Positions 11,690 to 22,375 of a DNA stretch of 64,000 nucleotides are shown here, piece by piece. The position numbers were made by a program, and so were the translations under genes. The DNA lies in contig NC_037258.1 in NCBI RefSeq assembly GCF_000002425.4, positions 15,889,604-15,953,603 on the forward strand. Reading direction: 5' to 3'. Numbering within the stretch: position 1 is the first letter of the stretch; each line of letters begins with the position of its first letter. This DNA is from Physcomitrium patens (Eukaryota; Streptophyta; Bryopsida; Funariales; Funariaceae). The notes under the pieces are model-generated. The model was not told the DNA's origin. It saw nothing but the letters and a program-made list of their open reading frames with translations, and did not search any database.

Positions 11690-12591
11690 TGTCATATGAC
11701 ATGATTTGCAATCTAGAAATATACTAGGTACTTAGTTTTAGAGAGTTTAGCTGTGGCTTATATATGATGTGTAATCTCCCAAAAATCCCCTTAGATTTAA
11801 AGTGCTAACTTCAACTTCTGATATCTCATTTATTCCAACTTAAAATCCATCAAACAATATGCCAAAAGTATAGCTACAAAAATATTCTCTCCAATTCCAA
11901 TTGCCAATCTTTTATTGCTTTTTCTACTTGTGCATTATATCCAAAAAAGTGATAGTAGATACAAAATCAACACCTTAATTTTGAGCGCCCATATCTATTT
12001 CATATAAACTCCAAATCATACAAAATTTATATCAAAACCATAGCCAAAAATCTAAACTTCTTGATCCTAGCCTCTAAAAACTTGAATGGCTTGAAAGTAT
12101 AATCCTAATTCCTAATAAGGCATCATATATCCTCCTTGAAGCTCATTGGACATGATTTTTAGCCAATAGGAATGGAGATTTTTATCATCAATTTCTATTC
12201 ATCTATGTGGATGTTCCACATTCTCTTTTTGCTACCAAAATTCTTCTCGAACTCTTTTCTTAATAAGATTTGTATAATATATGCCTTAAACATCATATAA
12301 AAGAAAAAAATAAGACTTTAAGAATTACTAATATCTAAAAAAGGTGACTCTAAATATTTAAAAGTTATTAATAATAAGATAAACTTCAAAAGTTACTATT
12401 AAAAGAAAATAAAGTTATATAAATTCTAATAGAAGTCCTTTTAAATAACTTCTTTTTGAGATAGTAATCTATCAATGACTTATAAATCAATAAAAATCCA
12501 CTAATATGGCTCTCACCATATTGTGTAGTATATTGTGCATTAAATATATAAATACATTATTTTCACATGGCAGCCAAACTACAACACAATA
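11690..12591 (-). mobile_element. 5' LTR of E2
   Basis: On the minus strand it starts near TATTGTGTTGTAG (from TGTCGTGTTGTAA) and ends CATATGACA, followed by the primer site. Length about 902 bp, AT-rich. A related LTR is at about 46,666-48,250. Element E3 has inserted right at its start. Confidence 0.7.
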
Positions 12592-12595
12592 TCGG

Positions 12596-13803
12596 TGTCG
12601 TGTTGTAACATGAGTATACCGTGAAAATATAAAAAAAAATGACTTTTATTAATGTTCAGTTACCTCGAATATTGGGAGCAACGACCAATTCCAGTGCAAA
12701 TACTGAGAGGCCAGGTTCAGTCACCCTGTTACAGTCAGCCGGGGCTTAATGAAATGCTCCATTCGATTCTAATAACGGGAGTCAGTAGAAAGGGAAAGGA
12801 CCAATTCAACGACGGGTGAGCCTGGTTCGAAGAGCCAATTGGATCCAATTTCAAGACATCCAATCCAAGTCCTATTATGGGCCTCTTACCTAATATGAGA
12901 CCTGACTTGGTCGAGCAACCCAATGCGGTCCAATTACGGGAACATTCAAGTCTTACTACGGGCCTCTTAGCCAATATGAGACGTGAATTGGTCGAGCAAC
13001 TCAATGTGGTCCCGATTACGGGGCTCCGATTCTGTTTCAAGCTGTTCCGTCCTTTGTGCCATTTCGGGAACGTCCTTTTGGTAAAAGGATCTCTTAAAGG
13101 TAAAAACAAAGGAGAAAGCTCTAACAACAGAGCCAATTCCGGATCCAAGACGGAAGATTGAAGAAATTCAGAGGCTAGGGTTTGAAAGAGGAGAGAATTA
13201 GGGTTAAAGGAGAGGATAGGTTAAGAAATGAAGAGAGGGAGAATAAAGTTTTTCAAGGGTCTGAGAGCTAGCTTCATGCTTCCGGAGGAGAAAAAAGGAA
13301 AGAGGATTGGGGTTTTTTTTCTTCATAGGTTTTGGGAAGACTAACGCAATCGTTGCTGAAGTCAGTGTTGTATTGGTGAATCGGAGTTTTATTGAAGTGA
13401 GTGTGATTACTCTTGACTGTTTTGTGAAATTGAAGTTACGTCTGTGATTGAAGAATTAAAAGGGTGTCTATAGGATTGAATATGCGGAGTGAATGAAATT
13501 TTTTGGGTTAATCTAACAAAACAGTCAATGGATACAAGGTCGTGAGTATAAAGCGGTATCGGAGATTAGCAGATTGCGTTGTTTGGGGTTCTCTATAATG
13601 TCTAGAGACCTACCGGCTGGGACAAAAAAGACTTCAATAAGCAGTCGAAGGACATCCGTATAGATTTATGGTATATTCTTACAGTCGTTTATATTCTAAC
13701 AGTCAAAAACCGATAGACTACTTGAATATTAGCGAATCTCCATACTACATTCAATAGCTAGACGTCCGACGCGTTCTCGAGTAAGAAAGCATGTAACACG
13801 ATA
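12596..13803 (+). mobile_element. 5' LTR of element E3 (C type)
   Basis: It starts TGTCGTGTTGTAACATG and ends GTAACACGATA (from CGACA). Length 1,208 bp. It contains an 81-bp direct repeat (starts 12,879 and 12,960) around GGGCCTCTTA.CNAATATGAG, and an antisense open frame. ATCGG precedes it; ACCGG follows the far end of E3, so the target duplication differs by one transition. Confidence 0.85.
12735..13148 (-). other. Antisense ORF inside C-type LTR
   Basis: A 137-codon open frame opposite to element transcription. Versions of it are open in the LTRs at 17,790-18,137 and 24,756-25,250, and shorter ones at 16,863-17,108 and 51,580-51,864. They share phrases such as KWHKGRNSLKRN and LILAKRPVV. 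The internal 81-bp repeat keeps phase. No family recognised. It may just reflect a stop-poor LTR composition. Confidence 0.35.
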
Positions 13804-13808
13804 TAAAG

Positions 13809-13824
13809 TGGTGAACCCGACACG
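13809..13824 (+). other. Primer binding site of E3
   Basis: TGGTGAACCCGACACG begins five bases after the 5' LTR; the leading TGG pairs with a tRNA CCA end. E4 has the decayed TAGTGAACTTGACATG at the same place. The tRNA is not identified. Confidence 0.7.
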
Positions 13825-13875
13825 AAAGCTTAAGGTGGAAGGTATTGGATTTTGTTTGATTTTATTTTTATTTTT

Positions 13876-15693
13876 ATGGAAAATAAAAATAAAAATTTTG
13901 AAGGATCTTTGGGAGGAGTTTCTGGTAGGGGTTCTTTTAAAGGACAAGGTATGCACATGGATCCGTCTATTGCTAGTATGTTTCAAGCCTTCTCATTATC
14001 AATGCAGCAACAGCAAAGCAATGATTGAAAGAAAGCTTTGGCAACCAAAGCATTGCAAGCAATGGTCAATAAAATTGATCAATTTAATGGAAGGAATATT
14101 TCAAGGTATTTAAGATGTTATATTCGTGAAATAGAATTAAATCGGGTTTTTGAGAAGAAAATGGTTGAATTATTTGGACTTGCCACGATATCGGAGATAA
14201 GAGACCATATTACATCGATTATGGATCGTTATGGGAATTCATGGGAGGTTTTTTCACCTGCATTGAAAGACGAATATTTCTTGGAAGATGCTGATCTCGT
14301 TACTAAGAAGCTGTTTCTGGAATGGATTGAACGGCCCAATAAGAATTTGTAAGCAACATAGCTACTAAGGAAATTTGAGAGGCAGTACTCTCAATTATCG
14401 AAGGTAGAAAAATTGACATTGGAGCCAAACAAAGTTGATCTATTTCTTTAAGCTACTGATGAAGAATTGCAAGGGAAATTAGAACTCCTTCTTGAAGACA
14501 AAGAAGAAGATGAAGGATTGACAACAAAGTGGAAGAACGTTGAAGATGCGGTGGGGTTGCTTACAAAAAGAGAAAGGAGGAAGGATAGGAGCAATATTCC
14601 GAAAACAGTACAAGCACCCAAAGCTCCAGTACGTACAACACCACCAATAATGCCTATAGTTCAACCTTCGACATCCTTATCAAAGAAAGCAGATATGGGG
14701 ATGGAAGAAATTATACGAGGAATGCGAGATCTTCAAATCAAATTGGCAAGACTTGAAGAGAATGCTTCTACAAATAATTCGAAGAATGTTTGAAAACAAA
14801 GATATGTACAAAGATGCATTTGGTGTGATGACGCTTCACACACTAGGAAAGATTGCAATGAATTTAATAATATGATACGACAAGGAATTATTTGCTGAAA
14901 AGATGGAAAGATAGCATTAAAAGATAGGGAGGATCTTCTTCAAATCAATTTTAGCAAGGGAGGAATGAGAGCATTGGTTCAAGATTACTTAAAAGAGCAT
15001 AAAACTGTAGCACGAGAAAGTACAAGTTATAGTGCTAGAATAGATGATGACCTTGGTGGAAGTACGGAAACTAGTGAGTTTTGGGCTTCTTCCATTTCTA
15101 CAATACAAGAAGGAAAATTACCTCGAGAAGCGTTATTGAGGAGTGCAGTTACAATACGAGGTGCAACAGGTTGAGAGGATCTTGTTGAGTCTCTTTCAGT
15201 TCATGCATATATTGCTAAGAGCCAACATGAAGCTTTGATGGAAGAAAAGAAACGAGGAAATTTTGATGATACGAGAGAAGGAAATTCTTCTAAGAGGCAA
15301 ACTCGAAGAGACAAGGCTCGGGAGGTAGCTTCTCAAGAATTGCCTGTAAAGGATACCTCAGCATCATTGGAAGAAAAAACAAGGGAGACAAAAGATAAGG
15401 GCAAATCAATTGCTTATAAGTTACTTTCTGACATTGAAGTGGCAACAAATTTGAAAGGGGTGTTGGAAGAACGTATATTAAACGCTAAGGTGGAATTCAC
15501 ATTGAAAGAAGTTTTGGAAAATGTAAAGAAGGAGTTTCATGATGTTATCATTCACAGCATTAAGCGGAAGAGACAATTAATGGGCGAAATTGGAATGAGT
15601 CATGCTATTGATGCAAGAATATATAAAGATGAAGAAGAGGTTGATATTGGTTATAAACAACCAACAAATAAAAATAATGGGTATAATCAATGA
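13876..15693 (+). pseudogene. Gag of E3, one frame with shared stops
   Basis: From ATG 13,876 a single frame runs through gag into protease with no frameshift. Visible parts: a Gly/Gln-rich start, the core with IDQFNGRNISRYLRCY and DEYFLEDADLVTKKLF, a basic region, a zinc knuckle CIWCDDASHTRKDC (CX2CX4HX4C) near 14,815, and a Lys/Glu-rich C-terminal part with ERILNAKVEFTLKEVL. The frame is closed by stops (after SND, NKNL, FL, KNV, IIC, GATG and GYNQ). These same stops occur in E4. Gag would form the particle and bind RNA. The copy cannot make full-length protein without readthrough or repair. Confidence 0.85.
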
Positions 15694-15723
15694 GTACGTT
15701 TCGAAGATTATAGTGATAAGAAA

Positions 15724-16248
15724 ATGGAAACTTTGAGCCATTATACTCAAAAGCATTCGGCAAGGGCAACTACTGAGGTATTGGTGAAAGTAAGAGATAT
15801 AGAAGAACCAATTGTTGCTTTAGTCGACCATGGTTCTGAAATAAATCTCATGTCTAAAGATCTTTATAAGAAGCAAAAATGGCCAATTGATATGAAACAT
15901 GGATGGGCAATACGAGCAGCTAATAACACACGAGGCGAATTATATGGAGCTTGTCCAGATGTCAAAATTCGGATTGGGGATGTTGCGACAGAGTAACATT
16001 TCTTTGTTCAAGATACAACATCTTATCCGTTGATTTTAGGACAACCTTATATTACGACAACACGGATGGAAATAAAAGTACTTGACGATGGTTCTGCTTA
16101 TGCAAGGGTACGTAGCGAAGATGGGAGGAAAGTTGTACAATTTCTAACAGTACCTCCTAACCATGAACGGAATCGAGATAGGTTGAGGGAGAAACCATTG
16201 CCAAAGATTGTTGAAGGATTTAAGGATTTTGGGGAGGTACCACTGTAA
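15724..16248 (+). pseudogene. Aspartic protease of E3
   Basis: In frame with gag, it has the active-site segment VALVDHGSEINLMSKDLYKK, then LILGQPYITTTRMEIKVLDD, the flap and end of the protease, and closes with FGEVPL. DHG stands where most retroelement proteases have DSG or DTG. A stop at 15,994 (E4 has Gln there) is private to this copy. The final stop after VPL is shared with E4, where the RT frame continues at -1. Confidence 0.8.
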
Positions 16249-16568
16249 AGCGAGATTATGCAGGTACAAAAGAGTAGGTACTCTCACGAAATGAAGGTGC
16301 CTTTGATGCGAGTTTTATTGGTATTTTGGAGAATGGAAATATTATATATAAGAAAGTTGATGATTTTAAAAATAAAGAGAAAAAAAAATTATATGATATT
16401 GAAGGAGAATTACACAAGTTAGGTACCCAACAAGGGGATGAAAGTGATTTGGATAATGAAGGTAACGAAGACGAACTGGACAAAGATGTAGAGAATATAT
16501 TATAAATCACACAACAATTGGGTAAATTAGTGCATACCGGAAGATGCATAGGTTCAGAGGGGGTGGAT
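16249..16568 (+). pseudogene. E3 pol deletion scar, acidic tail and polypurine tract
   Basis: The first part matches the E4 linker before RT (SFIGILENG and onward). Near 16,430-16,445 it jumps directly to the acidic pol C-terminus ESDLDNEGNEDELDKD and its stop. The missing part is what E4 carries at about 18,400-21,640: RT, RNase H and integrase, some 3.2 kb. GATGAAAG/GATGATGAG-like sequences at the two ends suggest a microhomology deletion. A purine tract, TCAGAGGGGGTGGA, ends at the 3' LTR. Confidence 0.8.
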
Positions 16569-17114
16569 CTCTTGTTGTAACACGAATATAGAGTGAAAAT
16601 ATAAAAAAAAAGGACTTTTATTAATGTTCAGTTACCTCAAATATTCGGAGCAACGACCAATTCCTGTGCAAATACTGAGAGGCTAGGTTCAGTCACCTCG
16701 TTACAGTGAGTCGAGGCATACTGAAATGCTCCATTCGATTCCAATAACGGGAGTCAGCAAAAAGGGAAAGGACCAATTCAATGACGGGTGAGCCTGGTTC
16801 GAAGAGCCAATTGGATTCAATTTCAAGACATCCAATCCAAGTCCTATTACAAGCCTCTTATCTTATATGAGACCTGACTTGGTCGAGCAACCCAATGTGG
16901 TCCAATTACGGGAACATTCAGGTCTTACTACGGGCCTCTTAGCCAATATGAGACGTGAATTGGTCGGGCGACTCAATGTGGTCCCGATTACGGGGCTCCG
17001 ATTCCGTTTCAAGCTGTTCCGTTCTTTGTGCCATTTCGGAAACGTCCTTTCGGTAAAATGATCTCTTAAAGATAAAAACGGAGGAGAAAGCTCTGACGGT
17101 AGAGTCAATTCTAG
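16569..17114 (+). mobile_element. 3' LTR of E3, first part
   Basis: The start TCTCTTGTTGTAACACG corresponds to TGTCGTGTTGTAAC. It matches the 5' LTR until GAGTCAATTCTAG, where E4 begins in opposite orientation. The LTR resumes at 25,423 with CCGGATCCAAG, so CTAG here and CCGG there are the decayed and intact target copies. Confidence 0.85.
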
Positions 17115-18282
17115 TATCGTATTACGTGCTTTCCTACTCGAGAATGCGCTGGGCGTGTGGCTGTAGAAGGTAGTATGGAGATTCGCTAATATTCAAGCAG
17201 TCTATCCATTTTTGACTTTTAGAATATAAACGATTGAAAGAATATAGCATAAATCTATACGGATGTCCTTTGTCTTCTTGCCGAAGTCCTTTTTGCCCCA
17301 GCCGGTAGGTCTCTAGACGTTAAAGAGAACCTCGAACAATCCAATCTGCTAATCTCCGATACCGCTTTATACTCACGACCTTGTATCCACTGACTGTCTT
17401 GTTAGATTAACCGAAAAAATTTTCATTCACTCCGCATACTCAATCCTTTAGACACCCTTTTAATTCTTCAATCACAGACATAACTTCAATTTTATAAAAT
17501 AGTCAACAATAATCACACCCACTTCATTAAAATCCCGATTTACCAGTACAACACTGACTTCAGCAACGATTGCGTTAGTCTTCTCAAAACCCTATAAAGA
17601 AAAAAATCCCTATTCTCTGTCTTTTTCCCCCTCCTGAAGGATGAAACTAGCTCTCTGATCCTTTAAACCCGCATTCTCTTTCCCTCTTCATTTCTTAACC
17701 TATCCTCCCCTTTAATTCTAATTCTGTCCTTTAACCCTAATTCTCTCCTCTTTCAAATCCTAGCCTCTGAATTTCTTCAATCTTCCATCTTGGATCCGGA
17801 GTTGGCTCCGCCGTTAGAGCTTTTTCCTTCGTTTTTACCTTTAAGAGATCCTTTTATCGAAAAGACGTTTTCGAAATGGCACAAAAGACGGAACAGCCTG
17901 AAACGGAATCAGAGCCCCGTAATCGGGACCACATTGAGTCGCCCAACCAATTCACATCTCATATTAGCTAAGAGGCCCGTAGTAAGACCTGGATGTCCCC
18001 GTAATTGGACCGCATTGGGTTGCTCGACCAAGTCAGGTCTCATATTAGGTAAGAAGCCCGTAATAGGACTTGGATTGGATGTCTTGAAATTGGATCCAAT
18101 TGGCTCTTCGAACCAGGCTCACCCGTCGTTGAATTAGTCTTTTCCATTTCTACTAACTCCCATTATTGGAATCGAACAGAACATTTCAGTATGCCCCGGC
18201 TGACTGTAACGGGGTGACTGAACCTTAATAAAAGTCTTCTTTCTTTATATTTTCACGGTACAGTCATGTTTACAACACGACA
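17115..18282 (-). mobile_element. 3' LTR of element E4 (C type)
   Basis: 1,168 bp. On the minus strand it starts TGTCGTGTTGTAAACATG and ends GTAATACGATA. It includes the antisense ORF at 17,790-18,137 on the plus strand. It lies at the low-coordinate end because E4 reads leftwards. Confidence 0.85.
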
Positions 18283-18297
18283 TCCATCCCCTCTAAA
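18283..18297 (-). other. Polypurine tract of E4
   Basis: On the minus strand TTTAGAGGGGATGGA directly precedes the 3' LTR, the usual place for plus-strand priming. Confidence 0.75.
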
Positions 18298-19604
18298 CCT
18301 GTGCATCTTCCGGTATGCACCAATTTATCCAATTGCTGTTTGATTTAGAATATATTCTCTACGTCTTTGTCCAGTTCGTCTTCGTCACCTTCATTTTCTA
18401 AATCACTTTCATCTTCTTGCTGCAGAATCTCTATACCTTCCTTAAGGTCTTTCATATTTATCTCCGTGTGTCTTCATTTAAATATTTTTACTTGCTTCTT
18501 TGCAATTGGTATTTTCAATTTTGTACCATCTAACTTCCGTAATGAGTAAGTCGCATTATCATGAACAGTTGTTACTACATATGGTCTAAACCACCGTTTT
18601 GAAAATTTTCGCAAAGTACTATGTTGATTATCCAGACTATTGTCATAAACAAGTACCTAGTCACCTTCCTCGATTGCTTTAGGTCTCAATCAATGTTGCT
18701 TATCGAATCGTGCCTTATTTTGTAACCTTGCTCTTTTTAATCTTTCCAATGCTATTTACACATCTTTCGATCTTTGCTCCAATTGTCGAATCCTAACAGC
18801 CAGAAGTTCTTCTCTTGTCAATCCATCTTCCCATGGTAGCATACTCCAAGTAAGTACCTTTTCTTCAATCAGCATAATTGATTTTCGACCTGTCATAAGT
18901 TCTACTGGCATATATCATGTCACTGAACTATGTGTTGTTTGATCAGTCCATAATGCAAATGACAAAAGCCGTGGCCACTCTTTAACTTTCCCATTATAAG
19001 CTTTAACTAATGCTTTCACAATCGGTGGATGACCGCATTCGCTTTTTGCATTCCCTTCCGGATTATAAGCAGTAGCCACTGATAGTTTAATTCCACATCT
19101 TTCAAAGAACTTACGAGCTTCTTGTGTATTTAATTCTCCACAATCTGCAGTGATTTTTTCTACGCATCCGTAGTGGCAAATGACATCTTCAAGCAAAAAC
19201 CTACAAATCCCCTCTGTAAATTTTGTCCTCAATGCTCTTCCTTCTACTTGATTTGATAAATCTTCACTAGCTAAGACCAAATATCTCATCTGCCATAATC
19301 CAACTGGCATAATAACTAAATCAACAATCCATTTAAAATGAATAGCCAGAAGATACGTAGGATGAAGACCATCTCGATGTCGGATATTAGAATACGATTG
19401 ACAAATTTCACATGACTCTACAAATGAGAGCACATCTCGATACATATTTTTCCACCAATATCGTTCCTTGAGTTTAGCAAAAGTAGCTTAGATTCCTCTA
19501 TGCCCTGTCCATAAACTATCATGAAACTCCTTTATTAATTTTAGTTTTTCTTCATTTTTGCCTATCACTCGTTGTGGCATCCCAATTCCTTTCTTCGGTC
19601 TCTT
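18298..19604 (-). pseudogene. Integrase of E4 (zinc finger, DDE core, acidic C-terminus)
   Basis: Right to left: an H-H-C-C zinc finger (EFHDS, GHRGI, CEICQ near 19,530-19,400); the core with WIVDLVIMP (first Asp), ITADCGELN (second Asp) and NPEGNAKSECGHPPI (Glu); then a C-terminal part with RWFRPYVVTTVHDNATYSL, resembling a GPY/F module, and an acidic tail ending in DELDKDVENIF before TAA. The longest open piece is 18,915-19,445. No chromodomain is seen. Stops and a frame change upstream of the zinc finger break the protein. Integrase would insert the cDNA into the host genome. Confidence 0.8.
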
Positions 19605-20312
19605 TTATAAGAATCCATCTCGAAGCAAAAATCCATATGCTTTTTTTCTTATTTTTTTGAATTTTTCTGTGGACCAATTCTCTTGCTTACTCAAAGTATT
19701 CAAGTAATGACCAATATCCAATAATTCTTCTTCATAAGATTCTTCAAGAAATAGCTTGTCTTCCTTGTTGAGATTTGATATTGAATAGAATTTCAATCCG
19801 ACGTCATCAATGTCTTCAACCATTTCATCCTCCCTCTCGTATCTTGCTCGAGATAGCATGTCTGCTATTAAATTGTCCTTCCCAGTAACATGTTTAAATT
19901 CTGGATTTAGTGACTTAATATAAGCAATCCATCTCAACATTGTAATATCTGGCGTTGAACAGTTAGTAATCATTCCAAGCAATGGCAAGCAATATGTTTC
20001 AATTACTAATACAGGCCCAATCAAATAGTCCTTTTCAGCTTTCATAGCCGAAACAACTTTCTAAAATTTTCTTTTGACTTGCAAATATGCACACTGACAA
20101 ATATTTAAAACTTTAGCTCCAAATCAAACTGCAAATCTATTCTCACTTGAATCATCTTGACCCACAATCCATCCAATGGCAATTGGACTAGTGTCCACAG
20201 TAAGAATCACTAATCTATTGCACTTATAATCAATCTTTCTCAATATTGGAGGTGACATCAATAATTTCTTCAATCTTTGCATTGCATCAATATGCCTTTC
20301 TTCTAATTTAAA
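19605..20312 (-). pseudogene. RNase H of E4
   Basis: The end of the domain is open at 19,605-20,045: it contains ETYCLPLLGMITNC, MLRWIAYIKSLN and GKDNLIADMLSRARY. The earlier part (20,046-20,312) is recognisable only by position after RT and by a DTSP-like stretch, with stops. It would degrade the RNA strand of the RNA-DNA hybrid. Confidence 0.75.
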
Positions 20313-21785
20313 TCAGTAGCCCTTGCGTAACAATTCATATAATAGAATCGCTATGTGAGCATAATGAGGGATCCAGATTTGATAAAATACACATGCACCT
20401 AAAAACCTGTGAACCTCTGTTAAAGAATCACAATCCTCTTTCATCCTTCCAATTGCATCAACTTTAGTCGGATCTCGTTTTCTTCCGTAAGATCCACATA
20501 AATGTCCAACAATCACAACTTCTTGTATTCCAAATACGGACTTCATACCCGATAATGTAAGATGAACTTCTCCAAGCCGAGTTAAAATCTTTTCACAATC
20601 TTGTATATGATCAACAACATATTTGCGACATCCCTTCTTATCTAAAGTTTCATCCTTGTCTCCTTCTCTGCACTCTTTTATAGGAACATCATCCAGAAAA
20701 GGCATAGTCTTTTCCGGAATAAAATCTCTCAATACCTTATTCATCCCATTCATCATATGTGCAATTGAGTTGGTCGCGCCTTGAGGAAGAGTGCACATTC
20801 TAACCAATCCAAGTAGTGTCCTCATTGTTGTCATATCTCTACTTCCTTCGGCAAGTTGAAATTGATCATAACCTGAATACAAATCATCCATTGAATACAT
20901 CGCCCTTCCAGCAAATGCCTCAGCAAATTCATCCACAAAAGGTCCAATCCTTGTATTCCTAACACTTATTGCATTCATCGATTGCATAACTTGAATAAAC
21001 CGTAGTGACCCATTCTTCTTAGGTACCGTAAACCATCGACTAGAATACGGCACAAATAAGGGTTCCAATATTTTCATCTTTATCTTTTCTTTTAATAGTT
21101 CCACCAATTTAGGTAAATATGTCCTCAGTACTAGAATCGGTCTTAGATTCTAAGGTACATGCGGTACAGTGAAGATAACCATAGGTGTTATAATATTCGG
21201 ATCCACACACCCAATTTCATGAGATTCGAAGGCAAACGATCTACCTTGTTTAGTCAACATCTTTTTGAAGCAAGAAATTTCCTCCGGTAATAAAGAACCA
21301 TCAAAACCAATCTTCAATTCTTCAAAAGTCTCTTTAGTAAACTGATGTCCAATACTCATTGGATCTCTTAAACTTGCTTCTTTTGATGCTTCTTCCATTT
21401 GTTCCTTAGAATCTTCTAGTAATGGTCTAGCAACAGGCTTTACCTTCTTATCTGACGTTTTATATCTCGTCTCTACAGTGACTTCTGGTGCTTGAAAAGA
21501 TTCAAGTATGGTATAAACCTCTCTTGAATGAATGTCAATAATCTTATCATTATCCCCTAACCCAATAGATGTAATCAATTCCAATAAATCTTCCAGTCCA
21601 TTTTCTTCATAAACACCCAAAATCCTCTCATCATCTTGTAATGTACCTAACTTGCGTAATTCTCCTTCAATATTATATAATCTTTTTCTTTCTTTTCTTT
21701 TAAAATCATTAACTTTCTTATATATAATATATCCATTCTCCAAAATACCAATAAAACTCGCATCAAAGGCACCTTCATCTCGCAA
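20313..21785 (-). pseudogene. Reverse transcriptase of E4 with upstream linker
   Basis: The 211-residue linker (21,150-21,785) ends in CVDPNIITPMVIFTVPHVP and is followed, after a stop, by a 264-residue RT piece (20,313-21,107). RT motifs are SRWFTVPKKNGSLRFIQ, MYSMDDLYSGYDQFQLA (motif A, about residues 71-86), CTLPQGATNS and the catalytic MPFLDDVPIKEC (FLDD at residues 137-140). The thumb follows. FLDD instead of YVDD or YLDD marks the E2/E3/E4 lineage. This frame is -1 relative to the protease and stays open across the protease stop. Apart from the few stops the RT could have been functional recently. Confidence 0.85.
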
Positions 21786-21820
21786 GAGTACCTCCTCTTT
21801 TGTACCTCCATAATCTCGCT

Positions 21821-22345
21821 TTACAGTGGTACCTCTCCAAAATCCTTAAATCCTCCAATAATCTTTGGCAATGGTTTCTCCCTCAACCTATCTCGATTCC
21901 GTTCATGGTTAGGAAGTATTGTTAGAAATTGTACAGCTTTTCTCCCATCTTCCCTACGTAACCTTGCATAAGCAGAACCATCATCAAGTACTTTTGTTTC
22001 CATCCGTGTTGTCGTAATATAAGGTTGTCCTAAAATCAACGGATAAGATGTTGTATCTTGAACAAAGAAATGTTGCTTTGTCGAAACATCCTCAATCCAA
22101 ATTTTGATATCTGGATAAGCTCCATATAATTCGCTCCGTGTGTTATTAGCTGCTCGTATTGTCCATCCATGTTCCATATCAATTGGCCATTTTTGCTTCT
22201 TATAAAGATCTTTAGACATGAGATTTATTTCAGAATTATGGTCGACTAAAGCAACAATTGGTTCTTCTATATCTCCTACTTTCACCAATACCTCAGTAGT
22301 TGCTCTTGCCGAATGCTTTTGAGTATAATGGCTCAAAGTTTCCAT
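21821..22345 (-). pseudogene. Aspartic protease of E4
   Basis: A 174-residue open piece nearly identical to E3. The active site reads LVDHNSEINLMSKDLY; E3 has DHGS, so the essential Gly is changed here. It closes with FGEVPL and a stop. The stop before it (after GYNQ) is shared with E3. Confidence 0.85.
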
Positions 22346-22375
22346 TTTCTTATCACTATAATCTTCGAAACGTAC

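Noticed and set aside
12825..12860. GGTTCGAA followed by a stem-like sequence considered as a tRNA T-arm
   Set aside because: No anticodon arm or acceptor stem around it; the block is a conserved part of the C-type LTR and occurs in every copy.
13808..14113. A second plus-strand ORF overlapping the start of E3 gag
   Set aside because: It is another frame of the gag nucleotide sequence; the E3/E4 gag frame from 13,876 carries the zinc knuckle and core.
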